NCBI GenBank assembly: GCA_019054805.1
Contig: JAHQIY010000009.1
Location: forward strand, 1,054,001-1,118,000
Reading direction: 5' to 3'
Source of the DNA: Brachionus manjavacas
Taxonomy: Eukaryota; Rotifera; Eurotatoria; Ploima; Brachionidae
DNA length: 64,000 bases
The position numbers and the translations under genes were made by a program. Position 1 is the stretch's first letter; every line of letters starts with the position of its first letter. Under the pieces are notes generated by a model, which made no database searches, had not been told where the DNA came from, and was given only the letters and a program-made list of their open reading frames with translations. This document shows positions 11,514 to 22,075 of this stretch, in pieces.

Positions 11514-12509
11514 ATGTTAAACACAATAACAAAAAAACATGTTTTTATATTTTTAATAACAGCCCTATCTTTAGTGTTTCTCATTCATCAAATAAATAAA
11601 TCAAGAAAAGTAATTCAAGATACCAGTGACAAAGAAGATGCAATAGACAAAGATGCAGCCAGAGATAGAAGCAAGTTAGCTGATGAAGAACTTTCCAATT
11701 CAGATGATAAATATTTGTCCAAATGTGTTGATTTGTTCAAAAAGCTAAGATATCCCAACACCAGCTTAATAATCAGACCACCTCCTCGCAAGCCACCTGC
11801 AGATATGATGGATGATTTTACTATGAATGGAAAGATGCCGATAACCAAATATTGGTACATAAACGAGGCCTATTCAGATTCTAATTCTGACAATAAATCA
11901 GTGATCAGTGAAATAATTTCGGAAAAATTTTATGATCAATTAAAGAGAGTCAAAAATAACCAAAGTCTTAACTATGGAGATAGGGTTCTTAATCAAATGA
12001 TGCATTCCTATGCTAAAAAGATAAAGAATAAATTTGTAGTTGTGATTGGAACTCAAAAGCCATGGATTGAAGCTATTGCTTATGAAATTGGTGCTTCGTT
12101 TATTACAACATTGGACTACAACCGAAAGAGATACATTTTGTCAAATATAAAGTGGGTCCATGTGAATGATTTTCTTGATGAACAAATAGAAAATAAAAAA
12201 ATTGAACAATTCGATGTAGCAGCCAGTTTTTCCTCAATCGAGCATAGTGGTTTAGGCCGTTATGGTGATCCATTGTCACCCTATGGAGATGTTGAAGCTG
12301 TAAAACAAGTTCACTGCATGCTAAAGCCAGGAGGTCTTTTTTTTCTTTCATTGCCAGCTACACGCGATGGTTCTAGTAGAATAGAGTACAATGCCCATCG
12401 AGTCTATGGAACTGCTAGATTAAATCTCTTGTTCAAAGGATGGGAACTTTTGGAACAAAAAAGAGATTCGAGTGGAATTCATTCAATATTTGTTCTAAAA
12501 AAAATTTAA
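11514..12509 (+). CDS. DUF268 protein, predicted type II membrane protein
   Basis: Single-exon gene of 331 aa with its own ATG in an AT-rich leader. Residues about 8-26 form one hydrophobic segment (HVFIFLITALSLVFLIHQI) followed by basic residues, so the product is probably a signal-anchor protein with a luminal or extracellular body. A charged, low-complexity stalk (about 30-70) precedes the conserved C-terminal half. From about residue 160 it resembles DUF268, a family with a methyltransferase-like fold: VVVIGTQKPWIEAIAYEIGA, LDYNRKRY, FDVAASFSSIEHSGLGRYGD, LKPGGLFFLSLP and NAHRVYG. DUF268 members are best known from nematodes and some other invertebrates, often as large families. Their substrate is not established and none is proposed here. 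The frame is intact and the motifs are conserved, so the gene looks functional. Confidence 0.8.
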   Translation: MLNTITKKHVFIFLITALSLVFLIHQINKSRKVIQDTSDKEDAIDKDAARDRSKLADEELSNSDDKYLSKCVDLFKKLRYPNTSLIIRPPPRKPPADMMDDFTMNGKMPITKYWYINEAYSDSNSDNKSVISEIISEKFYDQLKRVKNNQSLNYGDRVLNQMMHSYAKKIKNKFVVVIGTQKPWIEAIAYEIGASFITTLDYNRKRYILSNIKWVHVNDFLDEQIENKKIEQFDVAASFSSIEHSGLGRYGDPLSPYGDVEAVKQVHCMLKPGGLFFLSLPATRDGSSRIEYNAHRVYGTARLNLLFKGWELLEQKRDSSGIHSIFVLKKI

Positions 12510-13692
12510 TTTTTTTCCTTTAATCCAAATATTTATCATTCACAAATTTTTTGAAAACATTCAATTTTTATGTATTTTTTTTCAATTAAATTTCAGGTTA
12601 AAAACAAACTTAAAAAAAATAATTTATTGCTTTTTAAATGATTTACTTTGATTTTTTTGGTCTTTAATTAATAAATAAAATAAAGGAAAGTATTGATAAA
12701 TTTAGTATTTTGTCTTTAGTATAATTGATTTTTATCTTATGTTTATGAATTTAATATAGAAAATTAATTTTTCGAAAGTCGAAAAAAAAAACCTATTGAA
12801 TTCAATGAATGATGAAAATAAAAATGTATGCAAAAAATTTTGGAAGTTTGACCAATAAAATATTGAAAACATAATAAAATGGATCTTTTGTGAAAAAATT
12901 CATGTTATGTTTGGTCATGTGGATGTCTTCCTAAAATAATTTAAAGTCGGTAATGAATATTTTTGCTTAAATGTCTGTAAAAAAAGAATTTTTGGATTTT
13001 TTTATTATTTTAAAACATTTAATTTCGCTTATTATTTTTATAATTTTTGTGTTTTAGAATTTATTATAATAAAAATTTAATTTTTATTTTATAAAATTTT
13101 GAAAGGTTTTTCACCAATTTTAGCACAAAATGATCAGCTTAAAAAGTAAAATATCAAAATAAAAAAACAAAAATATGAATCAAATAAGCTTTATGGAATT
13201 ATTTTAAAAAAAAAACTTAGTTAAAAAAATTATAATAAAATCAGTCATGGATAGGAAATGAGATTTATTTCTTTAGAATGTGCTATTTGTACTTGTTTTT
13301 TTTTATAATTTTTAAAAAATGGAATTTTATTTTTATTTAATTTTATTTTGGATTTTTATATTTTTCCTTTAGAGGGCAAAGATTTAATTTAAAATGTTCA
13401 TTGTATTTATTTCAAAAAAATATAATCTAGAAATTTAAAGTAATATTCAATTAAATAAAAAAGAAAAAATGATTTAAATCAAGAGTAAGGCTCTTGAAAA
13501 ATACCAAATTAGTTGGTGCTAATTAAATTCTGGTTAAATTAAAATCAAGTAAAATTGTTAATTTAAATACTAAAATTTTATTGCTAATTCTATCAGAAAA
13601 ATTTTTGAGATATTTAATAGAATGTAAGAATACGCAAGGGTTTTGCAAATTTATTTTCACCGAAAAATTATTTAAGAAATAAATTTTTTTTA
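12510..13692. other. AT-rich intergenic spacer
   Basis: Long A/T runs between two plus-strand single-exon genes. No frame, tRNA-like structure or clear repeat was seen. Confidence 0.6.
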
Positions 13693-14700
13693 ATGATGCA
13701 AAATAATAAATCTGATGAATCATTAAAGTCAATTCAAAAAGCCAAATACAAGCGAAATGTTTTGCCTAAAAGCGAAATAATACAGCTCTATCTTAACTCA
13801 TCAGTAGGTTCAAATACAAAGGGAAAAACAGTCCTACCAAAATTTTCCAATAATGACATAACTACCCATCTGAATAATATTCAAACAAATCAAAATCTTG
13901 TTGAGCCAGAAAATAGCAGTGTGAATGACCCAAAAGTATCTAGTGGTTCAAAAAAAATTTCCAAAGAAACCAAAAAGTTGAACTCAATCTTAAATGAGCA
14001 AGAAAACAATGACTATGTAGAAAGTATGAAAAAAATACTGTCAAATTTGGCTCTTGAGTTTATTTTGGATTGCAAACAACGACTTGACTCAGAAAATTTT
14101 TTAACCTTATTATCTCTTCTAAATAACTATGACTCTATCGGCCTTAAAGCTGATTTAAATTCAAAGGATTTGAAGATCTTTTTATACCAAATATTCGATT
14201 TGATTAAAACAGACAGCATTTTGTGCCAAAAATTCAGTTCATTTTTAACTAATGAATATGCCATGGAATTTGATTTGGTTCTAGAAGCAAATCAGTACGA
14301 AAAAACTTTGGACTTTCTTCAAAAATTGGAGCTGCTTATTCCAAATCGATCAACCTTCCGGAAACTTTTACAATCAATAGTATCCTTGGGGAATTTTTCG
14401 TCCAGTATGGATACCTCCATTAGCAAGATGGAATACATTAAATCGAAAATTCGCTCTCTAACAAAAAATAATGCTTTGGTTAACATTGATCTGGATCATT
14501 TGTTTGATCAACGATTTGCAAATATCGAACCAATTTATGAAAAAATTTCCTTAGCTGAAGCAAATCTAAAAAGTTTGTCAACTTCAACTTTAGTTGACCA
14601 AGAGTTTATTGACCTGACATTTAAGTCATCTGATTCAAATAAAAAAAGTGTCAAATATTTTAGAAATAAACTTGGCAAAAATTCGAAAAAAATAAACTAA
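13693..14700 (+). CDS. Predicted nuclear protein, possible GON4L-like PAH region
   Basis: Single-exon gene of 335 aa with two adjacent ATGs (13693 and 13696). Residues 1-110 are Ser/Asn/Lys-rich and look disordered. From about 115 to 265 the protein is helical: FLTLLSLLNNYDSIGLK, then KIFLYQIFDLIKTDSILCQK, then FSSFLTNEYAMEFDLVLEAN, then YEKTLDFLQKLELLIPN. The spacing FL..E.A.E..L....YEK...FL.KLE with a later LLQSIVSL resembles the paired amphipathic helix region of GON4L/YY1AP proteins, which act in chromatin repression. This match rests on recalled sequence and is tentative. The C-terminus is basic. No membrane segment or signal peptide is present. Composition and frame integrity support a real gene. 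Confidence 0.6.
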   Translation: MMQNNKSDESLKSIQKAKYKRNVLPKSEIIQLYLNSSVGSNTKGKTVLPKFSNNDITTHLNNIQTNQNLVEPENSSVNDPKVSSGSKKISKETKKLNSILNEQENNDYVESMKKILSNLALEFILDCKQRLDSENFLTLLSLLNNYDSIGLKADLNSKDLKIFLYQIFDLIKTDSILCQKFSSFLTNEYAMEFDLVLEANQYEKTLDFLQKLELLIPNRSTFRKLLQSIVSLGNFSSSMDTSISKMEYIKSKIRSLTKNNALVNIDLDHLFDQRFANIEPIYEKISLAEANLKSLSTSTLVDQEFIDLTFKSSDSNKKSVKYFRNKLGKNSKKIN

Positions 14701-15108
14701 ACTTATTTGTTATTTGTGAATAAAGAATTTTGTATTTAAATAAATCTTTTTAAAAAAATTCTATCTTGATTTTCTTATTTTAATTATTGTAATCAACTGA
14801 TAGTAGAAATAAAATTTTTCTAAAATATCTTTATTATCTCATAGTAAAGTAAGAAAAAAAGAAAAAAAATCAACTAAATCATCAATTAATCTTAAAAGTG
14901 TTTTTTATTAATTTTTCAAAAACGACTCGGACTATAATTAACAGTTTAGACTGAGAAATGTTTTTCATAAAAATTCTAGGAAATACATTTTTTTTAATAG
15001 ATAAATATTTTTTTTGTGTAAAGGACAATTTACCCTTTGTATTAGATTTTTATCTCTAATAAATCCCCAATGATCTATATATTTATATATAGAATCATTA
15101 TATATATG
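14701..15108. other. AT-rich spacer
   Basis: 3' flank of the preceding gene, ending in an ATAT-rich tract (about 15075-15108) that abuts the inverted-repeat element. No gene seen. Confidence 0.5.
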
Positions 15109-15794
15109 TTACCGTAAATTTCAAAAACACGTAAATTTACAAATTTACTGGTCTAACAGTAAAAATTTAAAAAATAAAAAAATGAATAAATTTTACATAT
15201 TAGATATTCTACTGAAACGAAACGTATATTTTCAAAATAATAAAAACGAATATTTTTCTCTTTGAGTTTTAGTAATTTACTGGAATCTTTTTAGTAAATC
15301 ACTGAAATAGTGTAATCAAAAATTTATTTGTTGTTGCAGCTTGAATTCCCTCCATGACATCTTGAGTTACATAACAACTGAGATTTTTTGCAACCACATT
15401 GATTTGTCATACGTTGATCAGGAGAGTTGCATTTTACCATACCTTGACCACCAAGCAAGCTTCTGGAATATATTTCTTACTTCTTCTCAACATTTTTTGT
15501 GTTTGTTTTGTTGATTATCACGTGCATTTTTTCTTATACCAACAAAGTATTAGCTTTATCGATAATATCATCAATAGGAAGAACTTCATTTGATGGCTCT
15601 AGATCGACCATTCTTCAAGTTTTAGTATTTTACTGAAACAAAAAAAATGGTTTTACATAATTACAAACTGAAAAGTAAATTTACAAAATTACTAGTAAAA
15701 AAACAAAGCATAATTTTATTCCTATTTATTTTAAATTTTTACTGGTAGACCAGTAAATTTACAAATTAACTTGCTATAGAAATTTACTCTTACA
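15109..15794. mobile_element. Inverted-repeat element in a (TA)n site
   Basis: The left end (15109-15173: GTTACCGTAAATTTC, then GTAAATTTACAAATTTACTG, then GTCTAACAGTAAAAATTTAA) is repeated as a reverse complement at the right end (about 15728-15794: TTAAATTTTTACTGG, TAGACCAGTAAATTTACAAA, AAATTTACTCTTAC). Both ends border ATATAT tracts, so it probably inserted at a TA-rich target. The inside holds diverged subrepeats of TTACTG/CAGTAA and no transposase. It looks like a non-autonomous DNA transposon. A 64-residue frame inside it is probably chance. Confidence 0.6.
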
Positions 15795-17241
15795 TATATA
15801 TATATATATATATATTTGATCCCTTTAAGGCATTCTTTTAGTAAATTATGAGTAACCAAAGAAGACAAACCAAAAATGTACGACTATAATGTTTAACTAT
15901 TTTGCGTTTTTTAGAAAAAAAGATTTTAATAAATTTTAGAATAAAAATAACCAAGTTTCGAAACATTTCTTAAACAATGTTTAAGAGCAAAACCGAGTGA
16001 CTTATTTTTAAAATAATTTAAATTCAAGCAAATTAAGGTGAGAAAATTCGAAATCTGATCACTTAATTTACTCCCAGATTTTGACTCACCCATTTAAGCC
16101 AATCGGCTAACCGGGTGAGGGGCAATCGGGTTTATACAGTTAGCCTAATTGTCCAATTTTTTATAATGATTTCCCCGCATATTAAGCCGGTTAGCCCGAT
16201 TTTCACCCGATTACCCCGAAAAATTAAGTTTCTTATAAAAATTGCAATTTTAAATTCAAAAGGAATAAATAAATTTATTTCATCAATAAATTTTTTTATA
16301 ATCGATATGGATTTAACTTCTTTACAATTAATTTTTTACAAATTTTTAAAAATAACTTTTGAATAAACGAAACTGAGATTTCATTTTTGATAGATTATTT
16401 TAATTTAAAAAAAAAAAAAAACAAAAACATTGACAAAACCCGAGAACAAGAATATTTCCCATAATAGACTAAACTATACCCAGATACTAACTGACTATTA
16501 TGATAAATGAATTATTTTAAGTTTATTTTTTAATTTTTTTTTTCATATATTTTTATTCTGAAGGAGCACTAGCTCGATACAGATAAACAAATAAATTAAT
16601 TGATTATTTAAAAGAAAAAAAAAAGAATTTTCAATATTTTTTTCATATTTCTAAATAAAAATTAAACTCATTCTATTTCACTAACGAGTTTAATTTCAAA
16701 AATGAAAATTTAAAATTAAAAATGCAGAGAATAATTTCTCAAAAATAAAATTTACTTAAATCCCAGTTTTAACAAAATTAATACGATATTTTGGGGCAAA
16801 CAGCTTAAAATCGGATAAATGGGTTGAATTTTCGGAATAAAGGGGTGAGACACTATTTACCCCTTAACCCCAGAAATTCATCCGGTTGAAGATCAGCACC
16901 TTGATTACTGACAGCTGTTATCTTTTTTTTTTATTTAGATGCTATAGCTCAAGAAAAGTTAGCAGTCTAATTATGTTTGTTTGGATCAAACTTTTTGATG
17001 GTAAAAATCGGCCGAAATCAAATTTCAAATTTGACTAAATCTCACTAATTGCCGCTGGATTTTTTTTTGAAGTAATTTCTCAGTCTCAAAAAGATAAGCA
17101 CATATCAAACAAAAAAAAGATTTTTTTTCTACGTACTCTCTATCGCATAATTATTTAAAAAATATTTAAGACAATTTTTAAACAATGTTTAAGAGCGATT
17201 TAAAGAGTATATTTTTTTATTTTAATTTTTTTTGTCAGTTA
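15795..17241. other. Intergenic spacer with foldback units and a LINE 3' tail
   Basis: About 16085-16225 holds a foldback-like unit (CGGCTAACCGGGTGAGGGG with partner CCGGTTAGCCCGATT). About 16556-16595 carries the family A LINE 3' end (AAGGAGCACTAGCTCGATAC, then AGATAAACAAATAAAT) with no coding part. About 16790-16900 holds another AAATGGGTTGA/TTTACCCCTTAACCCC unit. No host gene recognised. Confidence 0.5.
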
Positions 17242-17246
17242 CCATC
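17242..17246. repeat. Target-site duplication CCATC (left)
   Basis: CCATC directly precedes the 5' LTR and is repeated at 22438-22442 directly after the 3' LTR. Five base pairs is the usual size for Ty3/Gypsy integration. Confidence 0.9.
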
Positions 17247-17608
17247 TGTGGTGTAGCAACCACAAGAGCAAAATTAGATGCGCTCTCTAATCGAAACTTT
17301 ATTATTCATATTCATTTATCTACACTATTTACAAAAGCACTAGTCTCACCGACGCTTGGAACTAGGCTTAGAATAAAACAATATTTAATCTTTATTTACT
17401 AACTATTTACAACTTGGCTAAAATCTATTTACATCTATGTGTTTAACTAAAACTCTAACCTTTCCGTTTCTTCTATTTTATTTACACTTTGTACACCGGC
17501 TACAGAACGGCCGTTTTCTATTATAAAACTTAGATTAATAAAACGCTTATAAATCATTTAACGTTTAAAGTAATACCACTAAAAAACCCTATAAAACACA
17601 ACAGAACA
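17247..17608 (+). repeat. 5' LTR (362 bp)
   Basis: Begins TGTGGTGTAGCAACC and ends CACAACAGAACA. It matches the 3' LTR along its full length by eye. A CGGCCGTT motif and AT-rich downstream segments (TATAAAACTTAG) lie in the second half. The latter could serve as a TATA-like promoter element. Confidence 0.95.
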
Positions 17609-17609
17609 T

Positions 17610-17625
17610 CTGGCGACGAGAGAAA
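17610..17625 (+). promoter_or_regulatory. Primer-binding site
   Basis: TGGCGACGAGAG begins two bases after the 5' LTR. TGG at the start complements the CCA end of a tRNA, as expected for a reverse-transcription primer site. The tRNA species was not identified. A run of about 30 A residues follows before the gag start. Confidence 0.75.
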
Positions 17626-17665
17626 AAAAAAAAAAAAAAAAAAAAAAAACTAAATTAAAAGTCGA

Positions 17666-20600
17666 ATGAACACGACCCCAACCCGAGAAGAACCCGACAG
17701 TACGATTGCATCATCGCAAATTATTCCACAAACAGACGAAGAGGAAAACGAAAACGAAAGGGCACTAGACGCCAACGAAACAAAACAAGAGGAAGAAGAA
17801 ATGAATGAGCAAGTAACATGTGGTATGTTTCAATACTCAACTGGTGAAGAGCTAACCACAGTAGGCTCAATATGGGAAATGTGGCTAGAACGGTACAAGC
17901 TGTACGTTCACGCAAAGAACCTCCAAACCGACCGAATTAAATCAACGTTTCTGCTTATGATAGGCACCGAAGTATACGAAATATACAAGAGCCTAAGGAG
18001 CAAGGAGGACAACGAAACTCCAGATGAAGCGTACAAGATCCTGACGGATCACTTCACCGCCCAACGCTCCGAATTCGCCGAAGAGCAGAAATTCCGTCAC
18101 ATGAAGAGACGAGATGGTGAGCCAGTCCACGACTACGTCATGAGGCTACGTCAACAGGCTGTCCACTGTAAGTTCGGTGAAGCACTCGAACGAAATATCT
18201 TGTCCCAATTTGTGGCTGGTTCCAAAATGCCGGCATTCCAAGAGAAATGCTGCAGAACAAACAACTTGACCCTTGCAAACGCGATCGAAACCGCACAAGG
18301 ATACGAAAGTTGTGTGCAAAACATGAATCTTCTCACAAATCCAACATCCGACACGTCCATAATGTACAGCGAACGAAGAATGGGCACAAGAAGCACAAAA
18401 CCGAAGGCTGAAAACAATAATAAACATGGGCAGTGTAAATGGTGTGGGGGCAACTGTGTAAGCAAAGACACATGTCGAGCCAAGGGCAAACAGTGCCTAA
18501 ACTGCGACAAGCTGAACCACTTTGCATCGGTATGTAGAAGCTCCAAACCAAACACAGGTACATCTATGCCAAAGAAGCCGATACGACACATAAATGAGAG
18601 AGAGGAGTCTCAAAACAGATACTCATTAGACAGCACTGATTACTCCGAGTATCTCAGATACAAACAGGGTAAATCATACGGCCTGTTTGCAGTAAGAAAC
18701 AGTCGCGCACGACATAACAATGATGGACCACGAGCTGCAATTGAAATAAACAAAACGAGTTTATCATTCTTAATTGATACAGGTGCTCCTATCAACATCA
18801 TCGACGAACCTACATATCACAATATCCATAATAGACCACAGCTACACAAGTGTCGTACAGAATACTATGGCTATACATCCGGTTCACCACTTCCAATACT
18901 GGGTCAGTTTGTAACTGAAGTAAAATCCACCAAGAAAACAACAAAAGCTGGATTCATTGTTGTCAAGGGTGAAGCTGAACTTTTACTTAGCTACAAGACA
19001 GCAGTAGACTTAGGCCTCATTAAGATACTCCACACAGTATCCACAATACCCAGCACAGGTACAAGTGAAGGAAAAGACCTAACATTCAAAGAAAAGATTA
19101 AGGAAATGTTCCCAAACCTTTTCTCCGAAAGAATGGGCTGCATCAAAGACGCAGAAATTAGGCTAGATATCGACCCCAACGCGAAGCCAATCAAACAGAA
19201 GCTAAGACCAGTAGCCATCCATCTACAAGACGCCGTGAAACGTGAATTGGAGAAGCAGGTGGAGGAGGGCATCCTAGAAAAGGTAGACTCAACTATGGGT
19301 CCTACTCCGTGGATCTCCAACCTGGTGGTTGTCCCGAAAGGTGGAAAGAAAATCGACAAGAACAAACCAAATGATAAAAATGAAGTCCGATTAACGTGTG
19401 ATGCAAGACCAATGAACAAGGCACTCCGCCGTACAAGGCATCCAACCAAGTCGCTAGAAGACTTAATTTACCTAGTTAGTGGTGCAACTAAGTTCTCAAA
19501 ACTCGACATCCGGAAAGCCTTCCATCAGCTGAAGCTTGCATTAGATTCAAGGCATCTCACAACAATCACAACCCACTGTGGCCTATTCAGATACAAACGA
19601 CTTCACATGGGCATATCATCTGCATCGGAAGAATTCACAGAAACAATCCGTAAGAACCTTGAAGACATCGAAGGCCAAACTAACATGACCGACGACATAC
19701 TCATCTTCGGTAACGATGAGGACCATGACCAGTCACTGATAAAGGTACTAAAAAGACTAGAAGAGTGTGGCATCACACTCAACGTCGACAAATGCGAATT
19801 CAACAAGCGTGAACTCACATTTTTCGGGCTAAGAATGTCAGCAGATGGGATACGACCAACTGATGACAAATGTCAAGCCCTCCGTGAAGCTTCACCACCT
19901 TCAAACATAAAAGAACTAAGGTCTCTACTTGGTTTAGTTCAGTCAAACAGTCGCTTCATAAGAAACACATGCTCAATTACTGAACCGCTGTGGCATCTAA
20001 CAAAGAAAACCACTAAATGGGAGTGGACAATAGAACACGATGCCGCACTCAGCACGCTGAAGAAGACCATATCTGACAAGTACATGGCCTTTTTCAACAA
20101 AGAGTGGGACACCGAGCTCATAGTCGATGCCAGTCCAGTAGGCCTAGGCGCAGTCCTTCAGCAAAGAAACCCCAAGGACAGGAACGATGTAAAGATCATA
20201 TGCTTTGCATCAAGACTTCTCAGCGACACCGAAAGACGATATAGCCAGTGTGAAAAAGAAGCACTTGCAGCCGTGTGGGGCTGTGAGAAGTTCTGGCTGT
20301 ACTTAATCGGCTCACACTTCAAGTTAGTGACAGACAACCGCGCTGTTCAACTCATATTCAACAACGCAGCTAATCGTCCACCGGCAAGAATAGAACGATG
20401 GGCCCTTAGGCTAACCCAGTTCGACTATGAAATAGTCCACAAACCCGGCAACACGAACATAGCTGACTACTTTTCACGTCACCCAACAAAATCAAAAGAA
20501 GCTGTTGACCAGGATGAATCAAGTGAAAAGTACATCAACTTGATCGCTGAATGTGCTAGACCATACGCAATTTCAATGGAAGAGATCATCTCGGAGACAA

Positions 20601-22060
20601 ATGCAGATGAAGAACTGCAATCATTGAAATCATGGCTAGCCCAAACAAAACGCAAACTTCCAACAAACTTAACAAGTTACTGTCACGTAGTAAGCGAAGT
20701 ATGCCAGACCGAAAACGGGGTACTACTTAGAGGCACAAGAATCATCGTACCAAAGAGCCTACGAAAGAAAACCATTCAACTGGCGCACCAAGGTCACCAA
20801 GGCATTGTAAAAACAAAGGCCCTGATTCGCTCAAAAGTATGGTTTCCATTCATAGACAGAATGGTAGAAGAAACTATCAAGTCTTGCATCGTATGCCAAA
20901 CAACAGCCAGCAAAACTCAATTTGCGCCTCTAAAACCGTCAAAAATGCCAGACGGGCCATGGCAAGAAGTCAGCGGTGACTTCTTTGGTCCAATGTCAGA
21001 CGGTACGTACTACTTCGTCAACCACGATGACTACAGTAGATGGGTAGCAGTCGATAAAATCAGGTCAACCAATTTCGTAGATACGAAAAGGGTACTAGAC
21101 CAGCTTTTCGCAATACTAGGTGTCCCAATAAAGTACAAGACCGATAATGGTCCTCCATTTCAATCTTACCAGTTCGCCGAGTACTCAAAACAAATGGGCT
21201 TTATACATCGTCGTATAACTCCACGTTGGCCAAGAGCAAACGGCGAAGTAGAAAGTTTCATGAAGAACCTTGGTCAAGTATTGCGAACAGCGACAACTAC
21301 CGGCAAGAACAAAGATGTTGAACTACAGAGCTTCCTAAAAGCCTATAGAGAAACTCCTCACACAACAACCAAAGTTCCACCAGCCAAACTGTTGTTCATG
21401 AACTCACGAACATCTGGTCTACCCGAAATCCAAAAGCTCAACTTCAACGAATTAAAGGAGTTTCACGAAAAAGCTAGAACAAATGACCGTAAATCAAAAA
21501 TACAAATGAAAAGAGACTTTGACAAAAGAATGAGGGTACGTGAGCCTCTAATTCAAGTCGGGGTAAGAGTCCTACTTAAAGTAGAACAGAAAAAGAAGGC
21601 TGATCCCAACTGGGATCCTGAACCATTCACAGTGATTTGCATTAGAGGCACAATGATAACAGCAAGAAGAGGAGGCCAAGAGCTCACTAGAAACGTCAGT
21701 TTCTTCAAGCTGTACCATGCGTACGAGGTAAATGATGATGAAGAAGCATTAGAGCCTTCTCCTGGGTCAACCTCTTCATCAGCGACCCCACGGGCTGTTT
21801 CAATAGATCCACATCACAAACCAACACCAATTCCTACACAAGTTGAATCACCAGTTCCAGTTCAGCATCCACCAGTACCAACACCGAGTGTAATTCCAAC
21901 ACCAACACCGGGGAGTACATCAAAGCGAAAAGTTGGAAGACCATCTAAAGAAGAGGCTAAGAAGATAGCCGAAGAGAAAACCAAATCAAAGTCAGGTCTC
22001 CAACAAGTCACTGAACAACCCAGAAGGTCTGAACGACTAAAGGCCAAAGCTTCGATCTAA
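17666..22060 (+). CDS. Gag-Pol polyprotein of Gypsy retrotransposon
   Basis: One continuous frame of 1464 aa without a gag/pol frameshift. Order: a Gag capsid-like region (about 60-230); CCHC knuckles (a variant CKWCGGNCVSKDTC near 257, then CLNCDKLNHFASVC near 278); aspartic protease with FLIDTGAPINIID near 368; reverse transcriptase with FSKLDIRKAFHQL near 612 and MTDDILIFG near 674; RNase H starting IVDASPVGLGAVL near 819; integrase with an HHCC zinc site (HQGHQG...CIVC, near 1048-1079), then catalytic Asp in SGDFFGP near 1103, Asp in TDNGPPF near 1159 and Glu in ANGEVES near 1192. The last ~100 residues are Pro/Thr-rich and carry KRKVGRPSK, an AT-hook. The ATG at 17666 follows the A tract and is the first in frame. 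Function: synthesis and integration of the element's DNA copy. Confidence 0.95.
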   Translation: MNTTPTREEPDSTIASSQIIPQTDEEENENERALDANETKQEEEEMNEQVTCGMFQYSTGEELTTVGSIWEMWLERYKLYVHAKNLQTDRIKSTFLLMIGTEVYEIYKSLRSKEDNETPDEAYKILTDHFTAQRSEFAEEQKFRHMKRRDGEPVHDYVMRLRQQAVHCKFGEALERNILSQFVAGSKMPAFQEKCCRTNNLTLANAIETAQGYESCVQNMNLLTNPTSDTSIMYSERRMGTRSTKPKAENNNKHGQCKWCGGNCVSKDTCRAKGKQCLNCDKLNHFASVCRSSKPNTGTSMPKKPIRHINEREESQNRYSLDSTDYSEYLRYKQGKSYGLFAVRNSRARHNNDGPRAAIEINKTSLSFLIDTGAPINIIDEPTYHNIHNRPQLHKCRTEYYGYTSGSPLPILGQFVTEVKSTKKTTKAGFIVVKGEAELLLSYKTAVDLGLIKILHTVSTIPSTGTSEGKDLTFKEKIKEMFPNLFSERMGCIKDAEIRLDIDPNAKPIKQKLRPVAIHLQDAVKRELEKQVEEGILEKVDSTMGPTPWISNLVVVPKGGKKIDKNKPNDKNEVRLTCDARPMNKALRRTRHPTKSLEDLIYLVSGATKFSKLDIRKAFHQLKLALDSRHLTTITTHCGLFRYKRLHMGISSASEEFTETIRKNLEDIEGQTNMTDDILIFGNDEDHDQSLIKVLKRLEECGITLNVDKCEFNKRELTFFGLRMSADGIRPTDDKCQALREASPPSNIKELRSLLGLVQSNSRFIRNTCSITEPLWHLTKKTTKWEWTIEHDAALSTLKKTISDKYMAFFNKEWDTELIVDASPVGLGAVLQQRNPKDRNDVKIICFASRLLSDTERRYSQCEKEALAAVWGCEKFWLYLIGSHFKLVTDNRAVQLIFNNAANRPPARIERWALRLTQFDYEIVHKPGNTNIADYFSRHPTKSKEAVDQDESSEKYINLIAECARPYAISMEEIISETNADEELQSLKSWLAQTKRKLPTNLTSYCHVVSEVCQTENGVLLRGTRIIVPKSLRKKTIQLAHQGHQGIVKTKALIRSKVWFPFIDRMVEETIKSCIVCQTTASKTQFAPLKPSKMPDGPWQEVSGDFFGPMSDGTYYFVNHDDYSRWVAVDKIRSTNFVDTKRVLDQLFAILGVPIKYKTDNGPPFQSYQFAEYSKQMGFIHRRITPRWPRANGEVESFMKNLGQVLRTATTTGKNKDVELQSFLKAYRETPHTTTKVPPAKLLFMNSRTSGLPEIQKLNFNELKEFHEKARTNDRKSKIQMKRDFDKRMRVREPLIQVGVRVLLKVEQKKKADPNWDPEPFTVICIRGTMITARRGGQELTRNVSFFKLYHAYEVNDDEEALEPSPGSTSSSATPRAVSIDPHHKPTPIPTQVESPVPVQHPPVPTPSVIPTPTPGSTSKRKVGRPSKEEAKKIAEEKTKSKSGLQQVTEQPRRSERLKAKASI

Positions 22061-22075
22061 AAACCGAAGGGAAGA
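22061..22075 (+). promoter_or_regulatory. Polypurine tract
   Basis: AAACCGAAGGGAAGA lies directly before the 3' LTR and is almost all purine. It is the expected start site for plus-strand DNA synthesis. Confidence 0.8.

Noticed and set aside
15399..15593. 64-codon open frame
   Set aside because: It sits inside the inverted-repeat element at 15109-15794 and has no recognisable protein features.
17721..22047. Several minus-strand open frames of 60-152 codons across the Gypsy element
   Set aside because: They mirror the long GC-rich Gag-Pol frame, with no start context or domains of their own.
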